DNA of 64,000 nt, taken from the NCBI RefSeq assembly GCF_000716715.1, contig NZ_JNYJ01000035.1, positions 62,001 through 126,000 of the forward strand, in the 5' to 3' direction. Below the pieces are notes generated by a model, which saw only the letters and a program-made list of their open reading frames with translations, did no database searches and was not told the DNA's origin. The DNA is from Dactylosporangium aurantiacum (GTDB lineage: Bacteria; Actinomycetota; Actinomycetes; Mycobacteriales; Micromonosporaceae). Below, piece by piece: positions 8,352 to 16,200 of this stretch (the first letter of the stretch is position 1; each line of letters opens with the position of its first letter). Both the position numbers and the translations under genes were made by a program.

Positions 8352-9359
8352 TCACTGCATCGACAGGTGGACGTGGTTGGTGTGCGTGGCGGCCGGCCCG
8401 CCGCTGCCGCTGTAGCTCTTCCAGCCGCTGCTGGGCTGCCAGATCTGCCGGTACCAGATGACGTACTTGACGCCGAGGTTCTTCGCGTTGGCCACGCACC
8501 ACGCGGCCAGGTTGTCGCCGTAGGCCTTGTCGCCGCCGGTCGCGTTCGCGTCGACGAAGCCGCTGGTGTTGGCGGAGAAGTCGCAGGCCTTGCCGAGCGG
8601 ATGGTCGCCGCCCCCGCCGCTGCGGAAGCAGGAGGTGTACCGGGTGAAGCCGGCGAGCCGCGCCTCGTTGTACGCGTTGAGCATCCGCGGTGAGATGCAG
8701 CCGTCGGCCGGCGTCGGGTCGTTGACCGTGCAGCCTTCCTTCGGGTAGGACCCGTCGGAGTTGCGCGCGACCGGCTTGGTGGTGACCCGGCCACCGCTCG
8801 GTGAGCTGCCCACCGCCCCGCCGCCGCCGGCCTTGCGCAGGGCGTCCTCGGCGGCCTTCTTGTTCGCCTCCATGATCTTCAGCTGGGCCTGCTGGTTGGC
8901 GATCGCCGCGGCGATGTCCGCCTTCTGCTGCTCCAGCTTCTTGCGCGTCTCGCCCAGCTCGCGCAGGGACTTGTCGTCGCGGGAGACCATGTACTCGATC
9001 GTGGACATGTCGTGCAGCAGCTCCTGGGGGTTGTTGCTGCCGATCATGACGTTGACGAGGCTGACCCGGCGGCCGCGGTAGGCGGCGCTGGCGACGGAGG
9101 TCGCCGCCACCTCCAGCTCCGCGAGCCGGGCCTGGGTCTTGACGATGTCGGCCTCGATCGCGGCCTGGTCGGCCGTCGACTTGTCCAGGCGGCCCTTGGC
9201 GTCGTTGTACTCGCCGAGCGCCTTGTCCAGGGCCTGACGGACAGTGAGGTTGCTGCCACCGTCCTCGCCCGGCTCCGCACGGGCGGGGTCGGCGAACGCG
9301 ACCACCAGCAGGAGTGTGGTGGCCAGGAACGTGAGGATCCGTCGCGGCGCCGTCAACAT
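8352..9359 (-). CDS. secreted coiled-coil protein with D,D-carboxypeptidase/ARB_07466-like C-terminal domain
   Basis: About 335 residues. A signal peptide (RRILTFLATTLLLVV, cleavage after ADPARA) is followed by a long charged coiled coil (~residues 35-165) typical of extracellular actinobacterial wall-associated proteins, a Gly/Ser linker, and a C-terminal domain of ~130 residues with paired cysteines (EGC, DGC, SCF, KAC, AWC) and a closing HTNHVHLS. The His-containing end is the signature of the ARB_07466/lysozyme-like extracellular domain. ATG at 9357-9359 is preferred over an upstream ATG (9416) because it starts directly before the signal peptide. Acts outside the cell; catalytic activity not established. 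Confidence 0.85.
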   Translation of the reverse strand: MLTAPRRILTFLATTLLLVVAFADPARAEPGEDGGSNLTVRQALDKALGEYNDAKGRLDKSTADQAAIEADIVKTQARLAELEVAATSVASAAYRGRRVSLVNVMIGSNNPQELLHDMSTIEYMVSRDDKSLRELGETRKKLEQQKADIAAAIANQQAQLKIMEANKKAAEDALRKAGGGGAVGSSPSGGRVTTKPVARNSDGSYPKEGCTVNDPTPADGCISPRMLNAYNEARLAGFTRYTSCFRSGGGGDHPLGKACDFSANTSGFVDANATGGDKAYGDNLAAWCVANAKNLGVKYVIWYRQIWQPSSGWKSYSGSGGPAATHTNHVHLSMQ

Positions 9360-9425
9360 CGCCGGACAGCATATCGAAGCAGCGTGAAAACGCCAGCGCG
9401 GGAACGGACGGGCCAAAATGATGGG

Positions 9426-10694
9426 ATGGACGACCTACTCAGGCGGCACCGGGGTGTCATGCCCTCCTGGATGCCGATCTACTACGCCGAGCCGATCGAG
9501 CTCGTCACCGGCAAGGGTGCGCGGGTCACGGACAGTAACGGCAGGAGCTATCTCGACTTCTTCGGCGGGGTGCTCACCAACTCCCTCGGCTACGACGTCC
9601 CGGAGGTCCGCGAGGCCGTCGAGCGGCAGCTGCGGACCGGCATCGCGCACACCTCGACGCTGTACCTGATCCGCCAGCAGGTCGAGCTCGCGGAGAAGAT
9701 CGCGCGGCTGTCCGGCATCCCCGACGCCCGGGTGTTCTTCACCAACTCCGGCACCGAGGCCAACGAGGCGGCGCTGCAGCTGGCCACCAACGCCCGGCAG
9801 AGCAGCACGATCCTCGCGGTGCGCAACAGCTACCACGGCCGCACCGCCGCGACGATCGGCGTCACCGGCAACCGGGCCTGGTCCGCCTCGCCGCTCAGCC
9901 CGTTCAACGTCAGCTACCTGCACTCCGGCGACCGGCTGCGCGGCGTGCTCAAGGGGCTGTCGGACGAGGACTACCTGCGCGCCGCCGCCGAGGACCTGCG
10001 CGAGGTCCTCGCCACGACGACCGCCGGCCCGGTCGCCTGCCTGATCGCCGAGCCGATCCAGGGCGTCGGCGGCTTCACCAGCGGCCCCGACGGGCTGCTG
10101 CGGGTCTGGAAGGAGATCCTCGACGAGCACGGCGTCCTGCTGGTCTCCGACGAGGTGCAGACCGGCTGGGGGCGCACGGGCGAGCACTTCTGGGGCTACC
10201 AGGCGCACGGCGTGACCCCGGACCTGCTGACCTTCGCCAAGGGCATCGGCAACGGCTTCGCCCTGGCCGGGGTGGTCGGGCGGGCCGAGGTGATGGAGTC
10301 GGTGCAGGGCATCTCGTTCTCCACCTTCGGCGGCAACCCGATCTCCACCGCCGCCGGCAACGCGGTGCTGGACTACATCGTGGCGCACGACCTGCAGGCC
10401 AACGCGGCCCGCGTCGGCGCGATCCTCCTCGACGGGCTGCGCGCGGTCGACTCGCCGGTCGTGCTCGAGGTCCGCGGCAAGGGCCTGATGATCGGCGTCG
10501 AACTGGTCGACGTGGCCACGACCAACGCGGTGTTCGAGGCGTGCAAGCGCGACGGGCTGCTGGTCGGCAAGGGCGGCCTGTACGGCACGACGATCCGGAT
10601 GGGCCCGCCGCTCAACCTGAGCGAGGCGGAAGCCCGCGAAGGGTTGGAAATTTTGACCAGCGCGCTGACGGCCGCTGGGAGCGCTTCCGGCTGA
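9426..10694 (+). CDS. class III PLP-dependent aminotransferase
   Basis: 422 residues, normal length for the family. The fold-type I features are visible: FTNSGTEANEAAL in the PLP phosphate region, VSDEVQTGWGRTG with the cofactor Asp, and LTFAKGIGNGF with the Schiff-base lysine. The overall sequence is closest in feel to the alanine-glyoxylate / 4-aminobutyrate branch (aspartate aminotransferase superfamily). The true substrate cannot be set from sequence alone. Single gene, divergent from the coiled-coil gene with only 66 bases between starts, and ended by a strong hairpin at 10717-10753. Confidence 0.9.
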   Translation: MDDLLRRHRGVMPSWMPIYYAEPIELVTGKGARVTDSNGRSYLDFFGGVLTNSLGYDVPEVREAVERQLRTGIAHTSTLYLIRQQVELAEKIARLSGIPDARVFFTNSGTEANEAALQLATNARQSSTILAVRNSYHGRTAATIGVTGNRAWSASPLSPFNVSYLHSGDRLRGVLKGLSDEDYLRAAAEDLREVLATTTAGPVACLIAEPIQGVGGFTSGPDGLLRVWKEILDEHGVLLVSDEVQTGWGRTGEHFWGYQAHGVTPDLLTFAKGIGNGFALAGVVGRAEVMESVQGISFSTFGGNPISTAAGNAVLDYIVAHDLQANAARVGAILLDGLRAVDSPVVLEVRGKGLMIGVELVDVATTNAVFEACKRDGLLVGKGGLYGTTIRMGPPLNLSEAEAREGLEILTSALTAAGSASG

Positions 10695-10716
10695 CGCCCG
10701 CTCACATGCGGTGGTA

Positions 10717-10753
10717 AAGGGCCGAACGGACCGAATGGGTCTGTTCGGCCCTT
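10717..10753 (+). terminator. hairpin terminator after aminotransferase
   Basis: AAGGGCCGAAC ... GTTCGGCCCTT is a perfect 11-bp inverted repeat with additional G-T/C-G pairing inside, 22 bases after the aminotransferase stop. There is a short T-containing tail (TCTCC) but no long U tract, as is common in high-GC actinobacteria. Confidence 0.75.
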
Positions 10754-11048
10754 CTCCATGAAAACGGCCGATCATCTCGGCCTCCCCGCATGTAACAAAA
10801 CGGGCCATATCTGCCGCCGACCCTGACGCTCACCCCGTCGCGTCTGGTCTTCTTGGTCGGGTCGTACCGCCCCTCAGGGCTCTGTTGCCGGCGTGTGTCC
10901 AACGGCTCTGAGCTGGCCTTTTAGCCTGCTTTAAGATCCACTTCTTTGGTAACAGTTTGAAAACTTCACCCAACTCCTTGACAAGAAGGGCCCCTCAGTA
11001 AGAACTTTTACCACTAACAGTTAAGGAACTTTGCTGAAAGGGAGCGAC
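10754..11048 (+). promoter_or_regulatory. leader and promoter region of the RpiR-ngc operon
   Basis: This 295-base gap is markedly AT-richer than its surroundings from 10920 on. TTGACA at 10978-10983 is a perfect -35 hexamer; the best -10 candidate is TAAGAA at 10999-11004 with a short 15-base spacer. Two GAACTTT direct repeats at 11002-11008 and 11026-11032 lie over and just after the presumed start of transcription, a fitting place for an operator. The ribosome site AAAGGGAG (11037-11044) fixes the ATG at 11049. The regulator acting here is probably the RpiR protein encoded just downstream, which is inference. Confidence 0.5.
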
Positions 11049-12065
11049 ATGACACCTCGCGAGGAGCTCACGACGGCGGTGCACACCGCTGTCAGCGCCT
11101 CGCCCGTGTCGTCGATCCCGGCGGGCGCGCTGTCCGGCCCCCTGGCCGGCCCGATGGACGGTTTCCCGGCCATGGGCACCGGCGACAGCGTCCTGGCCAA
11201 GGTCCGGGCGCAGCTGCCCGAGCTCACCGGCGCCCTGCAGCGGGTCGCCGAGCTGATCCTCGCCGACCCCGCCGCGGCGGCCCGCTCGACGATCGTCGAG
11301 CTCGCCGAGCGCAGCGGCACCTCGCCGGCCACGGTGACCCGCTTCTGCCGGGCGCTGGGCTTCGTCGGCTACGCCGAGCTGCGCCTGGCCATCGCCGGCG
11401 AGACCGGCCGCGCGTCGCGGACCGGCGGCTGGACGATGGACATCGGTCGCGAGATCCAGCCGACCGACCCCCTGGAGCGCGTCCTCGGTCAGATCATGGC
11501 CGCCGACACCCAGGCGATGCACGACACCGCCTCGCTGCTGGACCTCACCGAGGTCGAGCGCGCCGCGGAGGCGATCGCCCGGGCCGACCGGGTCGACATC
11601 TACGGCGCCAGCGGCAGCGCCCTGGTCGGTGGCGAGATGCAGTTCTGCCTGCACCGCATCGGCATCGCCGCGTGGGCCTGGACCGACGTGCACAACGGCC
11701 TGGCCAGCGCCGCGCTGCTCAAGCCCGGCGACGTGGCGCTGGGCGTCTCGCACAGCGGACAGACCCGGGAAACGATCGAGATGATCGCCGAGGCGAGCAG
11801 CCGGGGCGCGACCACGATCGCGCTGACCAGCTTCCCGCGCTCGCCGCTGGCCGAGGTCGCCGACATCGTCATGCTGACCGCGACGCAGGCGACGACCTTC
11901 CGGCCCGATGCCCTCTCCGCCCGGCACCCGCAGCTGGTGGTGCTGGACCTGCTGTACATCGCGGTGGCGCAGCGCACGCACGAACGCGCGCACGCGGCAT
12001 TCAGCGTCACCGCGCAGGCGGTCGCCGGTCACCGGTCGGCCAGTGGAAAAGAGGCATCCGCATGA
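11049..12065 (+). CDS. MurR/RpiR family transcriptional regulator with SIS domain
   Basis: 338 residues. After a ~45-residue unordered start comes an RpiR helix-turn-helix (ILADPAAAARSTIVELAERS...SPATVTRFCRALGF) and then a SIS phosphosugar-binding domain (residues ~160-300, VDIYGASGSALVG and VSHSGQTRETIE). Such proteins sense phosphorylated amino sugars. It is the first gene of the ngc importer operon and its stop overlaps the next start as ATGA, so local control of amino-sugar uptake is likely. In Streptomyces DasR is the better-known regulator of ngc genes. Confidence 0.92.
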   Translation: MTPREELTTAVHTAVSASPVSSIPAGALSGPLAGPMDGFPAMGTGDSVLAKVRAQLPELTGALQRVAELILADPAAAARSTIVELAERSGTSPATVTRFCRALGFVGYAELRLAIAGETGRASRTGGWTMDIGREIQPTDPLERVLGQIMAADTQAMHDTASLLDLTEVERAAEAIARADRVDIYGASGSALVGGEMQFCLHRIGIAAWAWTDVHNGLASAALLKPGDVALGVSHSGQTRETIEMIAEASSRGATTIALTSFPRSPLAEVADIVMLTATQATTFRPDALSARHPQLVVLDLLYIAVAQRTHERAHAAFSVTAQAVAGHRSASGKEASA

Positions 12066-12814
12066 CCGTTACGGCGCACGGCTACGTATCCGCGATCCAG
12101 ACGGTCATCGACCGGATCGCCACCACCCAGGTCGACAACGTCAACCAGGCGGCCGACCACATCGTCACCGCGCTGCGCGCCGGTGGCCTCCTCCAGGCGT
12201 TCGGCACCGGGCACTCCGAGGCGGTGGCGGTGGACTTCGCCGGCCGCGCCGGCGGGCTCGTGCCGACGAACAAGATCCTCCTCCGGGACCTGGTCGTCTA
12301 CGGCGGCCAGGCCCCGCAGATCCTCGAGGACGAGAAGCTGGAACGCGATCCCCGGATCGCCGCCCAGCTGTACGAGATCGCCGCGCCGCGTCCCGAGGAC
12401 GTGTTCGTGATGGCCTCACAGTCCGGGATCAACGGGGGGATCGTCGAGATGGCGCTGCTGATCAAGCAGCGCGGACACAAGTTGATCGCAATCACGTCGG
12501 TCGAGCACACCGAACGGGTGTCCCCCAGGCACCCGTCGGGCAAGCGGCTCGCCGATATTGCCGACGTCGTGCTGGACAACGGCGCGCCGTACGGCGACGC
12601 ACTGCTGTCGCTGGAAAGCGGCGGCGCGGTCTGCCCGGTCTCTTCGGTCACCAACGCGCTCATGGCGCAGCTGGTGGTCGCCGAGGTCGTGCGACGCATC
12701 GAGGCTGCGGGCGAGGTGGCTCCCGTCTACCTGTCCGCAAACGTCCCCGGCGGGGACGAGCACAACCACACCCTCGAGTCGCGGTACGCCGGACGTGTCC
12801 GGCGAACCGCCTGA
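12062..12814 (+). CDS. SIS-domain sugar isomerase-like protein
   Basis: 250 residues, almost entirely one SIS domain of the UPF0309/GmhA-like type (LLQAFGTGHSEAVAVDFAGRAGG near residue 45; FVMASQSGINGGIVEMA near 115). The domain binds phosphosugars and performs aldose-ketose isomerisation or deamination. Starts at the ATGA overlap with the RpiR gene and precedes the ngc importer by 21 bases, so it likely processes an incoming phosphorylated N-acetyl sugar. MurNAc-6-phosphate etherase activity is less likely because that family is longer and has different glutamate motifs. Exact reaction unknown. Confidence 0.8.
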   Translation: MTVTAHGYVSAIQTVIDRIATTQVDNVNQAADHIVTALRAGGLLQAFGTGHSEAVAVDFAGRAGGLVPTNKILLRDLVVYGGQAPQILEDEKLERDPRIAAQLYEIAAPRPEDVFVMASQSGINGGIVEMALLIKQRGHKLIAITSVEHTERVSPRHPSGKRLADIADVVLDNGAPYGDALLSLESGGAVCPVSSVTNALMAQLVVAEVVRRIEAAGEVAPVYLSANVPGGDEHNHTLESRYAGRVRRTA

Positions 12815-12835
12815 CCCGAACCGAGGAGACAGATC

Positions 12836-14281
12836 ATGTCCGTTACCCCCGAGTCCCCGTCGCAGCCAATCGCGCTCTCGCGGCGGACCGTCCTCCAGCG
12901 CGCAGCCGTCGCCGGCCTCGTCGCCACGCCCGCGGCGGGCATCCTCGCCGCGTGCGCCGACAGCGGCAGCGACGAGGAGCCGGGCACCAGCAACACCGGT
13001 GCCACCTCCGCGACCAACCCGCTGGGTGCGCCCGAGGACCAGCCGATCAACGTCGTCATCTTCAACGGCGGCTACGGCGACAAGTACGCCACCGAGGTCC
13101 ACGAGCCGATGTACAAGAAGGCTCACCCGAAGTCCGAGGTCAAGCACCAGTCCAGCCAGGCCATCTCCACCCTGGTGCAGCCGCTGATCGCGGGCGGCAA
13201 CGCGCCGGAGTTCGTCAACAACTCCGGTGAGAAGTCGCTGGACTTCGGCGCCCTCGTCGCCGACGGCCAGCTGCAGGACCTGACCCCGCTCTTCGACGCG
13301 CCGTCGGTCGACGACCCGAGCAAGAAGGTCCGCGACACGCTGGTCCCCGGCACGGTGGACACCGGCTCGTTCAACGGCAAGCCGTACGTCCTGTACTACG
13401 TCTCGACCGTGTTCGGCATCTGGTACTCCGGCAAGCTCTTCGCCGACAACGGCTGGACCGCGCCGAAGACGTGGAGCGAGTTCACCGCGCTCTGCGACAA
13501 GATCAAGGCCAAGGGCATCGCGCCGTACGCCTACGCCGGTGCCAACGCCGCGTACTACCAGTGGAACGTCATCCTCACCAGCGCCGCGAAGATCGGTGGC
13601 GCGGACATCCTCAAGAACATCGACAACCTTGAGGACGGTGCCTGGAAGGTCGACGCGGTCAAGCAGGCCGCCGAGGCGTGGGCCGAGATCGGTGCCAAGT
13701 ACAACCTGCAGGGCGCCGAGGGTCTCAAGCACACCGACGTCCAGCTCAAGCAGAACCAGTACCAGCTGGCGATGTACCCGTCCGGTGACTGGCTCGAGAA
13801 CGAGCAGAAGAAGGACACACCGGCCGACTTCAAGTACCAGATGATGACCACCCCGAGCATCACCAGCTCGGACAAGCTCAAGTCGACGGCGCTGCGCGCG
13901 ACCGCCGGCGAGGGCTACATGGTCCTGGCGAAGAGCAAGAACCCCAAGGGCGGCATGGAGTACATGCGCCAGATGCTGTCGAAGGCCGGCGGCAAGGGCT
14001 TCACCGAGGTCGTCAAGGCGCCTACCGTGGTTCTGGGCAGCACCGAGGGCCTGACCTTCACCCCCGGCACGCAGTCGTCGCAGGACGCGCTGAAGGCGGC
14101 CGGCCAGGAGGTCTTCAACCTGTTCTTCGACGGCTGGTACAAGGACCTCGACAAGGAGGCCCGCACCGCCACCAACGAGCTGATGTTCGGTCGCATCAAG
14201 GCCGACCAGTTCGTCGAGCGTATCCAGAAGAAGGCCGACGAGATCAAGAAGGACTCGTCGATCACCAAGTTCAAGCGCTGA
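12836..14281 (+). CDS. ngcE: N-acetylglucosamine/diacetylchitobiose ABC transporter substrate-binding lipoprotein NgcE
   Basis: 481 residues. Unusual N-terminus with a twin-arginine-like LSRRTVLQRAAVAG followed by a lipobox ending in LAAC (Cys near residue 39), so the mature protein is lipid-anchored outside the membrane. The rest is a family 1 extracellular solute-binding fold with aromatic residues typical of sugar binders. Length, the N-terminal Tat-type lipoprotein signal and the gene order with two permeases match the NgcE family, which binds GlcNAc and (GlcNAc)2. Good Shine-Dalgarno GAGGAGA before ATG 12836. The ATPase is not encoded nearby; Ngc/Das importers share the distant MsiK ATPase. 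Confidence 0.9.
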   Translation: MSVTPESPSQPIALSRRTVLQRAAVAGLVATPAAGILAACADSGSDEEPGTSNTGATSATNPLGAPEDQPINVVIFNGGYGDKYATEVHEPMYKKAHPKSEVKHQSSQAISTLVQPLIAGGNAPEFVNNSGEKSLDFGALVADGQLQDLTPLFDAPSVDDPSKKVRDTLVPGTVDTGSFNGKPYVLYYVSTVFGIWYSGKLFADNGWTAPKTWSEFTALCDKIKAKGIAPYAYAGANAAYYQWNVILTSAAKIGGADILKNIDNLEDGAWKVDAVKQAAEAWAEIGAKYNLQGAEGLKHTDVQLKQNQYQLAMYPSGDWLENEQKKDTPADFKYQMMTTPSITSSDKLKSTALRATAGEGYMVLAKSKNPKGGMEYMRQMLSKAGGKGFTEVVKAPTVVLGSTEGLTFTPGTQSSQDALKAAGQEVFNLFFDGWYKDLDKEARTATNELMFGRIKADQFVERIQKKADEIKKDSSITKFKR

Positions 14282-14294
14282 TCGGAGCCTGATC

Positions 14295-15203
14295 ATGCGG
14301 CATGGGAGACTCCCCTTCATCCTGGGGTTCTTGGTTGCGCCGGTAACGCTGTACTCGATCTTCGTTCTTTCGCCGTACTTCCAGACGGTCCAGCTGTCCT
14401 TCTACCAATGGCGCGGCTTCACGAAGAAGCGCTGGGTGGGGCTGGAGAACTACGATCGGATGTTCCACGCCGACCGGTTCTGGCAGGCCCTGGAGCATCA
14501 CGCAATCATGCTCGTCACCCTGCCGCTGGCCACGATCGCATTCGCCCTGTTCTTTGCCTTCCTCCTGAACGTGGGAGGCAAAGGCAGGGGCGGTAAGACG
14601 TCGGGGGTCTGGGGGTCGAGTTTCTACCGGGTGGTGTTCTTCCTCCCCCAGGTCCTCGCCGTGCCGGTCGTCGCGGTGCTGTTCGCGACGGTGTACCGGC
14701 CGAACGAGTCAGGTCTGATCAACGGGTTCGTGCTCAAGGCCGGTCTGGAGGAGCCGATCGGCTTCCTGATCGAGCGCAACCTCGCGCTGGCCTCGCTCAT
14801 CGCGGTGCTGGTCTGGCAGGCGGTCGGCTTCTACGTGGTGCTCTTCTCCGCCGGTATGGCCAACATCCCCGGCGAGATCTACGAGGCCGCCGAGCTCGAC
14901 GGCGCGAGCAAGGTGAGCCTGTTCTTCCGGATCACGCTGCCGCTGCTGTGGGAGACGATCCAGACCGCGTGGGTCTACCTGGGCATCCTGGCCTTCGACG
15001 GCTTCGCCATCGTCTCGGTGCTCGCCCAGGACAACGGCGGCCCCGACGGCGCGACCACGGTGCTCGGCCTGGAGATCTACAACAACATGCAGCAGAGCCG
15101 GTACGGCGACGCCGCCACCTACGGCGTGGCGCTGTGCGTGCTGTCGCTGGTGTTCGCGGCGTTCACGCTGCGGGTCACCCGTCGCGAATCCTACGAGTTC
15201 TGA
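14295..15203 (+). CDS. ngcF: carbohydrate ABC transporter permease NgcF
   Basis: 302 residues with six predicted membrane segments. The permease-ATPase coupling (EAA) loop is visible as EAAELDGASKVSLFFRITLP near residue 196. Family: MalF-type permease. It starts 13 bases after ngcE and is followed 10 bases later by ngcG, so the three are co-transcribed. It forms the inner-membrane channel for GlcNAc or diacetylchitobiose with NgcG. Confidence 0.9.
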   Translation: MRHGRLPFILGFLVAPVTLYSIFVLSPYFQTVQLSFYQWRGFTKKRWVGLENYDRMFHADRFWQALEHHAIMLVTLPLATIAFALFFAFLLNVGGKGRGGKTSGVWGSSFYRVVFFLPQVLAVPVVAVLFATVYRPNESGLINGFVLKAGLEEPIGFLIERNLALASLIAVLVWQAVGFYVVLFSAGMANIPGEIYEAAELDGASKVSLFFRITLPLLWETIQTAWVYLGILAFDGFAIVSVLAQDNGGPDGATTVLGLEIYNNMQQSRYGDAATYGVALCVLSLVFAAFTLRVTRRESYEF

Positions 15204-15213
15204 GAGGCCGGAC

Positions 15214-16131
15214 ATGACCACCACGATCGGCCGGGAGACGCCGGGTCAGCGCAGCGACAGGCCGGGAGCGCGTGCGGTGACGCACGCCCCCCGTCCCCGC
15301 AAGAAGCTCAACATCGCCGGTGCCCTCGGCAGCATCTTCCTCGCCATCTGGGCCCTGCTGATCCTGATCCCGCTGGCCTGGGTGTTCCTGGCGTCGTTCA
15401 AGAACACCACCGAGATCTTCTCGGCCCCGTGGACCCTGCCGGCCGAGCTGCGCTGGGAGAACTGGGGCCGGGCGTGGACCAAGGCCCACGTCGGCCAGTA
15501 CCTGCTCAACAGCGTGCTGGTCGTGTCGATCAGCACCGCCGGCACGATCCTGCTCAGCTCGATGGCCGCGTACGTGCTGGCCCGCTACAGGTTCTGGGGC
15601 AACCGCATCATCTACTTCCTGTTCGTGGCCGGCATCGCGTTCCCGCCGTTCCTGGCGGTCGTGCCGCTGTTCTTCGTGGTGAAGAACTTCGGCCTGCTCA
15701 ACACGTACACCGGCCTCATCCTGGTGTACATCGCGTACTCGCTGCCGTTCACGATCTTCTTCCTGACGTCGTTCTTCCGCTCGCTGCCGAACTCGGTGGC
15801 GGAGGCGGCGACGATCGACGGGGCGTCGCACACCCGGCTGTTCTTCTCGGTGATGCTGCCGATGGCCAAGCCCGGCCTGATCAGCCTCACGATCTTCAAC
15901 CTGATCGGCCAGTGGGCGCAGTACCTGCTGCCACTGGTGCTCATGGCCGGCGCGAAGGACAAGTGGGTGCTCACCCAGGGCATCGCGGACATCTCCACGG
16001 CCGCCGGGTACGAGGCGGACTGGTCCGGCCTCTTCGCCGCGCTGAGCATCGCGATCCTGCCGATGATCGTGATCTACGTCATCTTCCAGCGGCAGATCCA
16101 GGCCGGCCTCACCGCCGGAGCTGTGAAGTAA
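15214..16131 (+). CDS. ngcG: carbohydrate ABC transporter permease NgcG
   Basis: 305 residues, MalG-type permease with six membrane segments and a cytosolic N-terminal tail of ~35 residues. The EAA loop reads EAATIDGASHTRLFFSVMLP near residue 195. Last gene of the RpiR-SIS-ngcEFG operon; a strong hairpin (16149-16183) follows. Confidence 0.9.
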   Translation: MTTTIGRETPGQRSDRPGARAVTHAPRPRKKLNIAGALGSIFLAIWALLILIPLAWVFLASFKNTTEIFSAPWTLPAELRWENWGRAWTKAHVGQYLLNSVLVVSISTAGTILLSSMAAYVLARYRFWGNRIIYFLFVAGIAFPPFLAVVPLFFVVKNFGLLNTYTGLILVYIAYSLPFTIFFLTSFFRSLPNSVAEAATIDGASHTRLFFSVMLPMAKPGLISLTIFNLIGQWAQYLLPLVLMAGAKDKWVLTQGIADISTAAGYEADWSGLFAALSIAILPMIVIYVIFQRQIQAGLTAGAVK

Positions 16132-16148
16132 CCCATCCCAGGCACGCG

Positions 16149-16183
16149 CACCCCCGACGGTTTCCAGAAAACTGTCGGGGGTG
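16149..16183 (+). terminator. hairpin terminator after ngcG
   Basis: CACCCCCGAC ... GTCGGGGGTG forms a perfect 10-bp stem with further A/T pairing inside the loop, 17 bases past the ngcG stop. It ends directly in front of the next gene's start region, so it separates the operon from the polymerase gene. Confidence 0.8.
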
Positions 16184-16200
16184 TGCGATGTAATGCGGTC

